From: Chitinophaga japonensis
GTDB taxonomy: Bacteria > Bacteroidota > Bacteroidia > Chitinophagales > Chitinophagaceae
Direction: 5' to 3'
NCBI RefSeq assembly: GCF_007830125.1
Contig: NZ_VLLG01000002.1
Location: 320,985-384,984 of the forward strand
Length of the DNA stretch: 64,000 nt
Shown: positions 41,860-51,787 of the stretch, one piece after another
How the letters are laid out: the number at the start of each line of letters is the position of its first letter
Numbering within the stretch: the stretch's first letter is position 1
The notes under the pieces: generated by a model
Told to the model about the DNA's origin: nothing
Seen by the model: the letters and a program-made list of their open reading frames with translations, nothing else
Databases searched by the model: none
Position numbers and translations under genes: made by a program

Positions 41860-44367
41860 ATGAAAAACGCCTTTACACTGCACCCGATACTCCTGCTCGC
41901 GCTGCTCCTAACCTTTATCCCCGTTACCTACGCCCAGGTTACCAACCCCCGCACCCTTGACCAGGAATGGGGAGAATATGGCATCGGTGATCCCTACATC
42001 CTGAAGTTCAGGGGCAAATACTACCTGTACTGCAGCACGCGCGACGACCAGAGCGGCGTAAAATGCTGGAGCAGTTGGGACCTGGCCAACTGGACCTATG
42101 AAGGGCTGTGCGTGCCCGCCTCCGTTACCACCACCAAAGGCGCCTACGCCCCGGAAGTGATCTACTGGAACGGCACCTTCTATATGTATACCTCGCCGGC
42201 GGGCAACGGGCACTACGTTCTGTCCGCCAGCAGCCCTACCGGCCCTTTTTCCGTGCAAACAGGCAACCTGGGCTACAGCATCGACGGCTCCGTATTTATT
42301 GACGATAACGCCCAGCTATATTTTACTTATGCCGGTGGCAGCGGCATCCGGGGCGCTGCCATGAGCAGCCCGCTGTCCATCGGCACCGGGAGCACTATCA
42401 GCGGCACCTCGCTCAATGGCTGGACAGAAGGCTCTACCCTCTTCAAGCGCAACGGCGTGTATTATCTCACCTATTGCGGCAACCATGTTTTCAGCAGCGG
42501 CTACCGGGTGGTGTATGGCACCGCTGCCGCCCCGCTGGGCAGCTATACCGCGGGCGCCAATAACCCGGTGGTACTGAACACGGAAGGTGCCTTCTTTGGC
42601 CTGGGGCATAGCGGCTCCGTCATCGGACCCGACCTGGATACCTGGTTCATTGCCTACCACAACCTGCTGGGGCCCAGCAGCATTGTAGGCCCTAACCGCA
42701 AACTGAACATTGACCCCATGGGTTTTAACGGGAGCCAACTGCTGGTGTACGGCCCTACCAACTGGGCGCAGCCCGCCCCTGCATTGCCCGCCTTTTACGA
42801 TCGTTTTGACCGCACCGCTATCGGCAGCAACTGGACCAATATCAATGGCGGCAACTGGGGTATCTACAACCAGGAGCTGCTATGGCAGGATAATAAAGCC
42901 ACCCAGCAATGGTACCGGCAGGTGAGCACGGCCGCCACCGCAGCCAACTATACCGCAGAATTCAACCTCAAGGAAATGAGCCGGGGCGGTACCGATGCGC
43001 GCTTTGGAGCCGTATTTTCCTATGTCGATGAAAACACCTTCGGCTCCGCCCTGCTGAGCAGCTACGATAATACGCTGGAAACAGATATCAAAGTAAACGG
43101 TGTATCCATTGGCGTGAGCGCCGTGCCGCTGCCGCCCGGATGGGATTATCAAAAGTGGCACGTGATACGCGTGGAAAAGGAAGGCACAACGTTCCGCATC
43201 TACGTGGATGGCATGCTCAAATCCGCCCGCACCGCCAATATTACGGCCGGCGGAAAGATCGGCGTAACTACCTACCATGACCATGCCGATTTCGGGTATA
43301 CGGCCTTCAGCAACCACGTAAACGGCAGCGGGGTGTTCAGTTTTCATAAACCGGTGCCGGGCGTCATCCCCGCCGTGCATTACAATGAAGGCGGGGAGGG
43401 CGTGGGCTACCATGACCTGAGCAGCGCCAACATAGGCGGCAAATACCGGGCGGACCGGGTGGATATACGCGACTGTGAAGAAGGCGGGCAAAACATCGGC
43501 TGGAACCAGACCGGGGAATGGTACCAGTATAACGTGAACGTACAATCGACCGGGCCCTATCACCTGGGCCTGCGCTATGCCACTACTTTCACGGCCTGTA
43601 AGCTGCGCGTCTACTGCGATGGCGCAGACGTTTCCGGCATCGTGTCCATCCCGGCTACCGGTAGCTGGTCCGCCTGGCGCACGGCTGTTCTTAAAAATCT
43701 AAACCTGCCGGCCGGCTACCATACCATCCGCCTGGAAACCGTGGAAGGAGAATTTGATTTTGCCGCCCTGCGGTTTGAATCCGGCGCTGCTACCTTGCCC
43801 AATGGGTCGGACAATTTTGATTCCGGCAGCTTTTCCGGCCTGTGGAATTACAGCAACGGCAATTATACCATTAGCTCCGGCCGGGCCGGCATTGATGGTT
43901 TTGGCAAGCGGACCATGGGGGATGTGGGCTGGACGGATTACACGGTGGAAGCGGATGTGCAATGCCCCTCCTCCGGCAATGGCGGCCTGGTGTTTCGCGT
44001 GCGCAACCCGGCTGCAGCGCAGTTCGGCACCTCCGACGCCCTCAGCTCCGATTATTTCCAGGGGTATTATGCCGGTATAGAAGCGGGGGGTATTGTACTG
44101 GGCAAACAAAATTACAACTGGGCGCAGCTTTCCCGGAATAATCAGCCGCTTACTCCCGGCCAGTTCTATCATCTCAGGGCGGTAGTAAGCGGCGCTAATA
44201 TCAAGGTATACCTGGACGACATGCTCACGCCGGTGATCGACTATACGGACCCTTCACCCATCATCAGCGGCAAAGCGGGTATCCGTACGCATGCGGCCAA
44301 TATGTCTTTTGATAATTTCAACATATCGCCAGGAACGGGCGTGGCCATATCAGCTATCCTCTTTTAA
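41860..44367 (+). CDS. Secreted glycoside hydrolase family 43 with CBM6 and two laminin-like domains
   Basis: About 835 residues from the ATG at 41860 (MKNAFTLHPILLLALLLTFI, signal peptide). The GH43 five-blade propeller covers about 27-310: the general base Asp in YGIGDPYIL, the pKa-modulating Asp in YSIDGSVFID, and the general acid Glu in GWTEGSTLFK are all visible. Next is a concanavalin-like domain (about 315-485, FYDRFDRTAIGSNWTNING). Then a CBM6 domain (about 500-640, AVHYNEGGEGVGYHDLSS ... GWNQTGEWYQYNV) and a C-terminal 3-keto-disaccharide-hydrolase-like jelly roll (about 650-835). Likely an arabinan, xylan or galactan exo-enzyme. It has no T9SS tail. Its stop lies inside the 3' end of the convergent gene (18-base overlap). 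Confidence 0.92.
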   Translation: MKNAFTLHPILLLALLLTFIPVTYAQVTNPRTLDQEWGEYGIGDPYILKFRGKYYLYCSTRDDQSGVKCWSSWDLANWTYEGLCVPASVTTTKGAYAPEVIYWNGTFYMYTSPAGNGHYVLSASSPTGPFSVQTGNLGYSIDGSVFIDDNAQLYFTYAGGSGIRGAAMSSPLSIGTGSTISGTSLNGWTEGSTLFKRNGVYYLTYCGNHVFSSGYRVVYGTAAAPLGSYTAGANNPVVLNTEGAFFGLGHSGSVIGPDLDTWFIAYHNLLGPSSIVGPNRKLNIDPMGFNGSQLLVYGPTNWAQPAPALPAFYDRFDRTAIGSNWTNINGGNWGIYNQELLWQDNKATQQWYRQVSTAATAANYTAEFNLKEMSRGGTDARFGAVFSYVDENTFGSALLSSYDNTLETDIKVNGVSIGVSAVPLPPGWDYQKWHVIRVEKEGTTFRIYVDGMLKSARTANITAGGKIGVTTYHDHADFGYTAFSNHVNGSGVFSFHKPVPGVIPAVHYNEGGEGVGYHDLSSANIGGKYRADRVDIRDCEEGGQNIGWNQTGEWYQYNVNVQSTGPYHLGLRYATTFTACKLRVYCDGADVSGIVSIPATGSWSAWRTAVLKNLNLPAGYHTIRLETVEGEFDFAALRFESGAATLPNGSDNFDSGSFSGLWNYSNGNYTISSGRAGIDGFGKRTMGDVGWTDYTVEADVQCPSSGNGGLVFRVRNPAAAQFGTSDALSSDYFQGYYAGIEAGGIVLGKQNYNWAQLSRNNQPLTPGQFYHLRAVVSGANIKVYLDDMLTPVIDYTDPSPIISGKAGIRTHAANMSFDNFNISPGTGVAISAILF

Positions 44368-47300
44368 CCCGGCCAGGAAGCTCACCACATCACGGATCTC
44401 CTTTTTGGAGAGCAACGCTTTCATATCCGGCATGCTGGAGAGGGCATATGTTTTCTTCGTGATCTCGCCGGCGGGAATGAAGCGGTCCGGCCCCGAACCG
44501 TCTTTTATGCTCAGGCCGGATTTGCTTTCCCCGGCCAGTACGCCGGTGAGCTTTTCCCCGTTCTTCAGCTCCAGCGTCACCATGCCAAAGCCCGGCGCCA
44601 GGCGGGCGCTGGGCGTGATCAGCGCTTCGAGTATCTGTTGCCGTGATATCCGGCCAGCCACGCCATTCAGGCGCGGGCCGGCATTGCCTCCACGGTCGTC
44701 GAATGCATGGCACCGCATACATTGTGCGTTCTCATTGCGGAAGAACACCTGCCTGCCCCGCTCCGGATCGCCGCCCTGCAGGCAACTGGCATAAGACGCC
44801 AGCACATCGCCGGACGCCACTTTGCTGCTGATCTCCTTATAGCGGGCCTGCAACTGCGGAGCGCGGGCGCTGTCAATGGCCTCACCCAGCTCCAGGTAAA
44901 TACCGGCGCCCAGTTTGCCGGCCGCCATTTTATTCAGCAGGTCCTCCAGCACCGGCTGCGAATTGGCCAGCGGCAGCTTGCCCAGGGTGAGCACGGCGGC
45001 CTGCTGCTCCTCCAGGGTTTTGGAGGCGATCACGTCCGCCAGCAGGTTTACCATTACGGCTTTGGGAATGTCCAGTTGCTCCAGCAGCTCCAACCCGGTT
45101 ACCCTTACTGTTTTTTCTTTGTCCGACAACGCCAGCCGGATGGCAGGCTCCACCTGCGGTCCTTTCAGCGCAGCCAACGCCTTTAATGCTTCCGCACGCA
45201 TGGCTGCTTCCCGGTCATTCTTCAGTACAGCCAGCAGCGGCTCCGCAGCAGCTTTTATATTGAGCTTGTGAATGGCTTTTGCAGCGCTGAGCCTTACGGG
45301 CAGCGCTTTATCGGTCAACAGGCCGGTCAGCGCAGTAGCAGATACATTTACCAATTGGGTGGCGTTCCGCTGAACAGGTCCCCGCAGCCGACCGTCCACG
45401 CGGTCCAGCACAGATGGTTTGGCCCATACGCTCACTACATCCACCACTTCCGCCCTCATGGCGGCCGGGCCGCCCGCGTGCTGCGCGTAACGGATCAGCC
45501 GCTGCAAAGCCGTATCCGTACCTACCCGCAGGTTGGCATTGATCACGCGCCGCAGCAATGCTTCGTTGGTGAAACGGGTATTATCCAGCAAAGCAGCCAG
45601 CGCGGGCAGGGCTCCTTCAATGGAAAGATCGTCGTTGATGGCGCGGGCCGCTTCCGTTACTACAAATTCATCGGGATCGTTGAGGAAATTGGCAATACCC
45701 GGGTGCTGCATTCTCCTGAGCGTTACTACCCCTGCTACCCTTAAAGCACGGGAAGGGCTGGCGGACAGCGCTACCACCGGCTCCGCTTTCCCGATGCGCG
45801 CTAATGCCAGGCAGCCTGCATGCCGCAGGTAGGCATCCGCATCGTTGTTGTCTGCCAGCATGGCGATGATAGCAGCTACTGCCGGCTCATATTTTATTCT
45901 TCCCAGCGCTTCCGCTGCAAAAAAGCGGGCGCGGCTGGCCGTATCTTTTAATAAAGGGATCAATGCCGGACCGGCATCTACGTAGCGGATATCGCCCAGC
46001 CATTTTGCTGCCTGCGCCCTCATCTCCGGATCGCTGTCTTTCAGCACCTGGACAATGGCGGCCGCATATTGCTTATCCTGGCGGCCCAGTTGGGCCAGGC
46101 CCCAGATGGCGTGTACCCGCGCCAGTTGGTTATCCCTTTGCGCCAGCGCCTGCCGGAAGATCTCCGCGCCTTTTTCCTTCCGCTTTACCAGCTCAAACTG
46201 CGCCTTCATTCTTACCCGCATATCCGGGTTCTTCAGCATGCCGCCCAGCGCGGCTTCTTCATACTCCGATAGGTCGGCCGCCAGGATGGACCTGATCTCT
46301 TTACGTATCCCGGCAAGGGCCTCCGCTTTGTCATCCAGCTTCCAGATGCGCCCGTATTTATGCGTATCCCATCCGTCGATCCAGTCTGCTACGTACAGTG
46401 CGCCGTCCGGGCCAAAATCCATACCGGTGGCCAGTACCCCGCTCAGTATCTTCTTATGCTCGCCCAGCTCAAAGGTGGCGCCTTTAGGCGTCAGCCGGAA
46501 ACTGTGCACGCCTGAATTGGAGGGATTGCCTACAAACTCCGCTACAAAGAAAGTGTTCCGGTAAGCAGGGCCCAGGGCGGTGCCGGGGTTATATACAAAA
46601 CCGGCGGGCCCGCTCACAAAATTGCTGATGCAGGGCGTGATATAAGCAGCCTGTCCTTCAAAACGGGGCAGGTACATTTTTTCGTCCATCCATACTTTAT
46701 AGGTGTTGTTGTCCGGGTCCCGGTACTTGCCATATTGCCAGTTGCTGCGCCAGCCGGCGTCTGATCCGTTCACGATGTACACCAGTCGCTCTTTTTCCCC
46801 GGGATGATCGCCGTCATTGTCTTCGCTGATCAGGTTCCCGTATTCATCAAATGCAAACTCGTGGGTATTGCGCAACCCGTATGCAAATATCTCGAAGTCG
46901 CTGCCATCGGGATTGGAGCGGGCAATTACGCCGCTGTTGGGATGCGACCATTGCTTTCCGTCCGGGCCTTTGCCATTAAAACCGATGTCGCCGATCTGCC
47001 AGTAGATCCTGCCGTCAGGCCCCATCTCCACGCCGGACATACCATGACCACTAAAGCCGATGTGCACGCCGTAGCCATGCGAGATGGAGGTCTTCTCATC
47101 AGCGATCCCGTCGCCGTTCCGGTCCTTCATCCGCCACAGGTCCGGCGCTATCGCCACATACAGGTCATCGCCCTCGCTCAATACGCCTCCTGCCACATCG
47201 CTCACCTCATCATGGAAATCATCCACCACCAGTTGCGACAGGTCGGCTACGCCGTCGCCGTTCAGGTCTTCCATGCGGTACACCTGGTCCGTTTCCACGG

Positions 47301-47769
47301 TGAGATCCCGCCAATCGTGGGAGCTGTCGCCGTTCATATCTTCCAGCCAGCGGTTCCGCTCACTGTTCCCGGGAGAAAGTTCTTTATGGAGAAAAGCGCG
47401 CCGGTCCTCCACGGTCTGCAGGCTGATGGAAGGTATCTCCCAGTCGCGGTGGCCGCGGATATCGAACTCGGAATGGTTCTGGCGGTTGGTAGTAGTGTAA
47501 TACAGCTTTCCATGATCGTCAATATCAATGGCGATCGGGGAAATCACCAGCGAGTCAATACCCCATAGTGTAAGGGATAGCCCTTCGGCCAGCTCCGGTT
47601 TCATCGCTGCTTCTATAGCAGCGGCAATTTGTGCGGTTTTCGTGGAATCCATCTGTTTGATCCGCTTGTCCGTGGCTTGTTGCCGGCATGCCGGCAATAC
47701 CAGTGCCAGGCACCCGGTTAGCAGCAGGACATAATTGATCTTTTCAGGCAGTGCAGTCTGTCTTTTCAT
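44350..47769 (-). CDS. PVC-type heme c lipoprotein with propeller and HEAT repeats
   Basis: 1139 residues. Lipobox LVLPAC (Cys28). About 60-480 is a glucose/sorbosone-dehydrogenase-like beta-propeller (MEDLNGDGVADLSQLVVDDFHDEV; GHGMSGVEMGPDGRIYWQIGDIG; YGLRNTHEFAFDEYGNLISEDNDGDH). About 530-990 are HEAT repeats of the DPEMRAQAAKWLG type. The C-terminus is a cytochrome c domain with CMRCH at 1017-1021 and a likely Met ligand in SSMPDMK. Family knowledge: such proteins were named from Planctomycetes and related phyla and are thought to oxidise sugars or alcohols and pass electrons through heme c. Being next to the GH43 enzyme suggests oxidation of released sugars; the two are convergent, so co-regulation is not assured. 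Confidence 0.88.
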   Translation of the reverse strand: MKRQTALPEKINYVLLLTGCLALVLPACRQQATDKRIKQMDSTKTAQIAAAIEAAMKPELAEGLSLTLWGIDSLVISPIAIDIDDHGKLYYTTTNRQNHSEFDIRGHRDWEIPSISLQTVEDRRAFLHKELSPGNSERNRWLEDMNGDSSHDWRDLTVETDQVYRMEDLNGDGVADLSQLVVDDFHDEVSDVAGGVLSEGDDLYVAIAPDLWRMKDRNGDGIADEKTSISHGYGVHIGFSGHGMSGVEMGPDGRIYWQIGDIGFNGKGPDGKQWSHPNSGVIARSNPDGSDFEIFAYGLRNTHEFAFDEYGNLISEDNDGDHPGEKERLVYIVNGSDAGWRSNWQYGKYRDPDNNTYKVWMDEKMYLPRFEGQAAYITPCISNFVSGPAGFVYNPGTALGPAYRNTFFVAEFVGNPSNSGVHSFRLTPKGATFELGEHKKILSGVLATGMDFGPDGALYVADWIDGWDTHKYGRIWKLDDKAEALAGIRKEIRSILAADLSEYEEAALGGMLKNPDMRVRMKAQFELVKRKEKGAEIFRQALAQRDNQLARVHAIWGLAQLGRQDKQYAAAIVQVLKDSDPEMRAQAAKWLGDIRYVDAGPALIPLLKDTASRARFFAAEALGRIKYEPAVAAIIAMLADNNDADAYLRHAGCLALARIGKAEPVVALSASPSRALRVAGVVTLRRMQHPGIANFLNDPDEFVVTEAARAINDDLSIEGALPALAALLDNTRFTNEALLRRVINANLRVGTDTALQRLIRYAQHAGGPAAMRAEVVDVVSVWAKPSVLDRVDGRLRGPVQRNATQLVNVSATALTGLLTDKALPVRLSAAKAIHKLNIKAAAEPLLAVLKNDREAAMRAEALKALAALKGPQVEPAIRLALSDKEKTVRVTGLELLEQLDIPKAVMVNLLADVIASKTLEEQQAAVLTLGKLPLANSQPVLEDLLNKMAAGKLGAGIYLELGEAIDSARAPQLQARYKEISSKVASGDVLASYASCLQGGDPERGRQVFFRNENAQCMRCHAFDDRGGNAGPRLNGVAGRISRQQILEALITPSARLAPGFGMVTLELKNGEKLTGVLAGESKSGLSIKDGSGPDRFIPAGEITKKTYALSSMPDMKALLSKKEIRDVVSFLAGLKEDS

Positions 47770-47995
47770 CTAGTGTAATTGAATATGGGTTGCGCAGAAA
47801 GATAGCCTAAAAAAGATTAGGATCAAAGCAGGTATACGGGTAACTTATACTTCAGGCGTCTTCCCCCTTCAGTTCCGGAGATTTCATCAATCGGCGAAAG
47901 CACCCTGAGTGGTACCCGGGAAAGTTAAGCAGATGGCTCCAGCAAGCAGGATACCGTCGGGAATTAATTTGTAATAGCAGCCATGCCACCAGGTG

Positions 47996-49072
47996 TTAAA
48001 AGGCATAGCGGATATTGCAGTAGGGCAGCCGCCGGTGTACCATCTCCACCAGCGTCCTTACCAGGGCGGCTTTCAGCCCTCTTTTGTACCGTACATTCCT
48101 TCCGCCGGTCTCGCTGTATTTAAATTCCTGCAGGGCCGGTACCCACAGCAGTTCCTCCGCCCTGGGATGCCATCCCATATTCACTTCATGCAGGTGTTCG
48201 TTATGGGTAAGAAAAATGATCTCGCAGGTAAGTTGCTGCCTCGTCCTGGCATCCAGCTTGTCATCCAGTTCTGTAAAAAGATCTTTCCAGTCAGCTTCCC
48301 ATCCTTCATAGTAAATGACCGGGGAGAAATTAACATTTACCTCATACCCGGCAGCGGTATAATCATTCATAGCATCTATCCGGTCAGATATGGAAGTAGT
48401 GCGCACATCTACCAGCTTGCTCAGCTTATGAGGCATTAAACTAAACCGGATGCGTGTTTTCCCCTGCGGATCATAAGCCAGCATATCCCGGTTAATAAAC
48501 TTTGTTGCAAAAGTGAGCTTGGCATTGGGAATCCTTTTGAAAAGGTTCATCAGATCCTTTATGTTGTCACATAAGGCTGCATCAGCGGAACAATCTCCGT
48601 TTTCCCCGATCTCATATACCCAGTACAGGGGGTCAACGGCGTCCGGCAGGGTTTTAGGCCCCTGCTTTTTTGCATGCCTTTCCAGGTACCCCATTATTTG
48701 CTCTATGTTTACGAACAAGGTAATAGGGTTTGCATATCCTTTCCGGCGGGGCACATAGCAGTAAGCACATGACATGGTACAGCCATTGGATTCCGAGGGA
48801 GATATAAAATTCGAGCTGCGGCTATTGGGCCGGCAGCTTAAAGATTTTTTCACGCCCAGGATCAGCACATTCCTTTTTATCTTCAGCCAGTTTTCAACTG
48901 CTCCATGAAACCCATGAAGGGAAGGGATTTTCCAGTGTGAGGGTACCTCGATCAGCTTTGCATCCGGGAATCTGTCCAATATCTCCTGACCGCGCTTATA
49001 CTGAGGTACGGCGGGCTCCAGCCAGATTTCCTTTATATCGACAAGATCATGAATTGTTCTGGAATAGAACAT
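47996..49072 (-). CDS. SPL-like radical SAM protein
   Basis: 358 residues. The iron-sulfur motif Cx3Cx2C is at C98, C102 and C105 in NGCTMSCAYCYVPRRKG, followed by a TIM-barrel-like region (FVNIEQIMGYLERHAKK; IGENGDCSADAALCDN; FATKFINRDMLAYDPQGK). The layout matches the spore photoproduct lyase-like family found in non-sporulating bacteria. Since Bacteroidota form no spores, the substrate is unlikely to be spore DNA photoproduct; a conserved but unknown repair or modification role is the honest statement. The gene seems to stand alone: about 225 bases separate it from the heme lipoprotein gene, and a terminator lies upstream. Confidence 0.85.
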   Translation of the reverse strand: MFYSRTIHDLVDIKEIWLEPAVPQYKRGQEILDRFPDAKLIEVPSHWKIPSLHGFHGAVENWLKIKRNVLILGVKKSLSCRPNSRSSNFISPSESNGCTMSCAYCYVPRRKGYANPITLFVNIEQIMGYLERHAKKQGPKTLPDAVDPLYWVYEIGENGDCSADAALCDNIKDLMNLFKRIPNAKLTFATKFINRDMLAYDPQGKTRIRFSLMPHKLSKLVDVRTTSISDRIDAMNDYTAAGYEVNVNFSPVIYYEGWEADWKDLFTELDDKLDARTRQQLTCEIIFLTHNEHLHEVNMGWHPRAEELLWVPALQEFKYSETGGRNVRYKRGLKAALVRTLVEMVHRRLPYCNIRYAF

Positions 49073-49127
49073 GAGGTTACCTTTACTCCGGGATTTCCTG
49101 CCCTTAACTTCCAGGCAATAACATTAT

Positions 49128-49156
49128 AAAAGGCATCCCCATTTATGATGCCTTTT
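49128..49156 (-). terminator. Terminator of the SPW-protein gene
   Basis: AAAAGGCATC (49128-49137) and GATGCCTTTT (49147-49156), 10 pairs with a 9-base loop. It lies 25 bases after the SPW gene's stop on the minus strand. Confidence 0.8.
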
Positions 49157-49180
49157 AAGTTCCTTTACATGCTGTCCTGC

Positions 49181-49567
49181 CTAAGAAGTTGCGACCTTAC
49201 CGGTGCGTCTTTCTCTTTCCGTTGCGGGTACCCGCCTGGTCATAATTGCTACGCCTATTTCGAGTATACCTACAATTACATGCGGCTCCCATATATAGTC
49301 CGCATAGTTAAACAGCCAGGGAGAAACCGCCAGGAAGAGGCCACCTATTACATCCAAGGTAAGGTGTGTACGCATAGAGATCATACGCGCCATTCCAAGC
49401 TCATAATCAGTCATCAGGCTGTACAAAATTATGACGGCGCCTAATATTATCGGCACCCAGGATTCGGCACCACCCCTGTAAAACCCCAATATCCATGGTG
49501 CTGCAATCAGCAATACGCCCACGATATAATCTATATATCCATGAGCCCTGGTTCCTATAAATTTCAT
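49181..49567 (-). CDS. SPW-repeat membrane protein
   Basis: 128 residues with four hydrophobic helices (GYIDYIVGVLLIAAPWILGF; WVPIILGAVIILYSLM; LTLDVIGGLFLAVSPWLFNY; PHVIVGILEIGVAIM). The SPWLFNYAD segment is the SPW repeat signature, with a variant copy APWILGFYRG in the first half. Such small four-helix proteins are common in soil bacteria; function is unknown. The tail RRVPATERERRTGKVATS is basic and would be cytoplasmic. It is a single-gene unit with its own terminator. Confidence 0.82.
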   Translation of the reverse strand: MKFIGTRAHGYIDYIVGVLLIAAPWILGFYRGGAESWVPIILGAVIILYSLMTDYELGMARMISMRTHLTLDVIGGLFLAVSPWLFNYADYIWEPHVIVGILEIGVAIMTRRVPATERERRTGKVATS

Positions 49568-49696
49568 AACCGGAAGATTTGGTACAATAAATAAGCGTTA
49601 CATAAGTTGTGCCACCTATTGATGAAAACTGCTAAAAGGCTGGCAGCCAGGAGGAGTGTAGAGCGCACTACACGGTTAGCGCAATAACAGTCCCCT

Positions 49697-51103
49697 TTAA
49701 AACTTGCTGAATCCGTTATAAGCACCCAAGGCGCGGTCTCCTTCAGACAGGCTTGCTTCCTGACCAGGATCAGGGCCTGCTGCTGCCATTCCTTCCGGGA
49801 AGATGAGGGTAAACAACGTACCTACCCCTACGCTCGAGGCCACTTCGATCTTTATGCCATGATACCGGGCGATCGTTCGCACAATGCAAAGCCCCAGGCC
49901 ATACCCTTCATTCTCCTTTCTTTCCACTTTTTTAAACCGGTTGAAGATAGCATCTATTTCATTTTCCGGTATCCCGATGCCTGTATCCTTTATTAGCAAC
50001 CGGTATGGCTTTTCCGGTATAAGCTGATCATAGACGATAATGCTGCCTGCCGGTTTGTTATACCGGATGGCATTATTGAGAAGATTATAGATCAGTTGAA
50101 AGATCAGGTCGTGGTTCAGTCCGCGCAATATCACATTTCCCGAAAGCTGGAGGTTAAAATGCAGCCGTTGCTCCTGCAGACGATGCCCCAGTTCGTCTAC
50201 CACTTCCTGCAGCAGGGTCCGCAGTGGAAAGCTGTCCGCTTTGGGGAACTGATCATTTTCTATGCGTGAGATCAGTAGCAGTGAATGTATAATCTTTTTA
50301 AGGCGGTTAAGTGTTTTCATCATGTCCATAACCCTCTTCTGTAATACCTCGGGAAGCGTTTCCTCCATCATCAGGTTCTCCATCTTACTCTGCAGGATGC
50401 TGACGGGAGTCATTAATTCATGCGAGGCATTGGAAGTAAACTCTCTTTCTTTCTCGAATGCCTCCCTTATTTTGCCCATCAATTCCGTAAGGGAATCATC
50501 CAGGTACCTGAAGTCGGTGGTAGACGTTTGAACAGGCCGCATTGTTTCCCTGAAGGGAAAGCGCGTGTTTAAAAGCCTGTTCCTGATAATTACGCCCAGG
50601 GGACGCAGCAGCAAACGGGTAAAGACCAGGTCTATTACAATGGTGCTAACAATCAACCCGATCAGCACATACAGGGCCACCCTTTGCAGCGGCTGGTTAT
50701 ACTGACCGATAGTAGCGGTTGTCTTACCTACTTCCAGCATGTACCTGTTGTTGTTATAATTAAAGGTGTGGCTAAGCACCCTGTAGGTCAGCGTGTCCTT
50801 TTCCACCACACGGCGCAGGGTAGCAATGGTATCGGGCACAATAACCCTTCCCGCGGGCTCAAGGGAGATGTACTCTTCCTTCAGCATGGTATAGCTGCCG
50901 TAGCTCGGTTCCCCCTGCAGATATGCTTCTATGCCGTTCTGCCGGATCACCTCCATCGCTTTTTTCTTTTGCTCGTTCAGGTAGTAGTCGTTATACTGAT
51001 AGGCGACCCTGTTTACCAGAAAAGGCAGCAGCCACACGAAAAGTATCACGATCGCCAGTTTCGAGAGCGTGATAAACAGTGTCAGTTTGGTAAATAGCTT
51101 CAT
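49697..51103 (-). CDS. Sensor histidine kinase
   Basis: 468 residues. Two membrane helices (about 9-30 and 141-163) enclose a periplasmic sensor of about 110 residues. Then the dimerization domain with the phosphoacceptor His228 in ASHELMTPVSILQSKMENL, and the ATPase domain with N-box NLLNNAIRYNKP, G1 KDTGIGIPENEID and G2 GYGLGLCIV. There is no evident HAMP consensus. It phosphorylates the response regulator encoded just upstream (2-base gap). The sensor's signal is unknown, but the operon's other products are exported, suggesting envelope stress or surface structures. Confidence 0.95.
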   Translation of the reverse strand: MKLFTKLTLFITLSKLAIVILFVWLLPFLVNRVAYQYNDYYLNEQKKKAMEVIRQNGIEAYLQGEPSYGSYTMLKEEYISLEPAGRVIVPDTIATLRRVVEKDTLTYRVLSHTFNYNNNRYMLEVGKTTATIGQYNQPLQRVALYVLIGLIVSTIVIDLVFTRLLLRPLGVIIRNRLLNTRFPFRETMRPVQTSTTDFRYLDDSLTELMGKIREAFEKEREFTSNASHELMTPVSILQSKMENLMMEETLPEVLQKRVMDMMKTLNRLKKIIHSLLLISRIENDQFPKADSFPLRTLLQEVVDELGHRLQEQRLHFNLQLSGNVILRGLNHDLIFQLIYNLLNNAIRYNKPAGSIIVYDQLIPEKPYRLLIKDTGIGIPENEIDAIFNRFKKVERKENEGYGLGLCIVRTIARYHGIKIEVASSVGVGTLFTLIFPEGMAAAGPDPGQEASLSEGDRALGAYNGFSKF

Positions 51104-51105
51104 AT

Positions 51106-51783
51106 TCAGATCTTAACTTTATAACCCACACTGCGAACCGTGTGGAGCCATTCTACCGAAGCGTAGGCGGACAACTTTTTACGGATGTTTTTTATATGCA
51201 CATCGATATAGTTGGAATCATAGTCATCATCGGAAAAATTACCCCAGATATGCTCGCTCAGTTGCATTCTTGTCAGCGGCCTGTTTTTGTGAAGCAAGAG
51301 GTAGCTTAGCAGGTCAAACTCCTTCCGGGAGAGCTCTATTTCGGTTTCACCCGCATAAAGCACCAGTCTTTTGTTCAGGTCTACCCTGAAATCACCCAAT
51401 ACAACAATGGAATCCGGCAGACCAAATTTTCGCCGGGCTACTGCCTGCATTCTTGATTGTAGTTCCAGCAAAGAAAAGGGTTTGGGCAGGTAGTCATCAG
51501 CCCCCAGGTCCAGCCCTTTGATCCGATCCTCCAACTGTCCCCTGGCCGACAGTATTATATAAGCTGCATCCGGGCAGTTCTTCTTAGCCTCCTGCAACAG
51601 CAGCAACCCGTCCTTATCAGGCAGGCCGAGATCCAGCAGGATAAAATCGTACTGGTTCTCTTCCATTTTTTCTAATCCCTGTTTCGCAGTGTAAGCCAGG
51701 TCGCATAAATAAAATGTTTTTTTCAGAAAGGCCTCCATTTCAGAGGCCATTCCCTTTTCATCTTCTACAATCAGGACTTTCAT
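51106..51783 (-). CDS. OmpR-family response regulator
   Basis: About 225 residues from the ATG at 51783 (MKVLIVEDEKGMASEM); an upstream in-frame ATG at 51816 overlaps the previous gene. Receiver domain with Asp51 in LLDLGLPDKDG and the conserved lysine in LPKPFSLLEL. A winged-helix DNA-binding domain follows (EIELSRKEFDLLSYLLLHKNRPLTRMQLSEHIWG ... VDVHIKNIRKKL). It starts 4 bases after the stop of the beta-barrel gene and ends 2 bases before the kinase gene, so all are in one transcript. It probably controls its own operon. Confidence 0.95.
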   Translation of the reverse strand: MKVLIVEDEKGMASEMEAFLKKTFYLCDLAYTAKQGLEKMEENQYDFILLDLGLPDKDGLLLLQEAKKNCPDAAYIILSARGQLEDRIKGLDLGADDYLPKPFSLLELQSRMQAVARRKFGLPDSIVVLGDFRVDLNKRLVLYAGETEIELSRKEFDLLSYLLLHKNRPLTRMQLSEHIWGNFSDDDYDSNYIDVHIKNIRKKLSAYASVEWLHTVRSVGYKVKI

Positions 51784-51787
51784 ATCA

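Noticed and set aside
47870..47990. Possible riboswitch before the heme lipoprotein gene
   Set aside because: A few GC-rich short stems, but I could not fit the conserved cores of TPP, SAM, cobalamin or glycine riboswitches on either strand.
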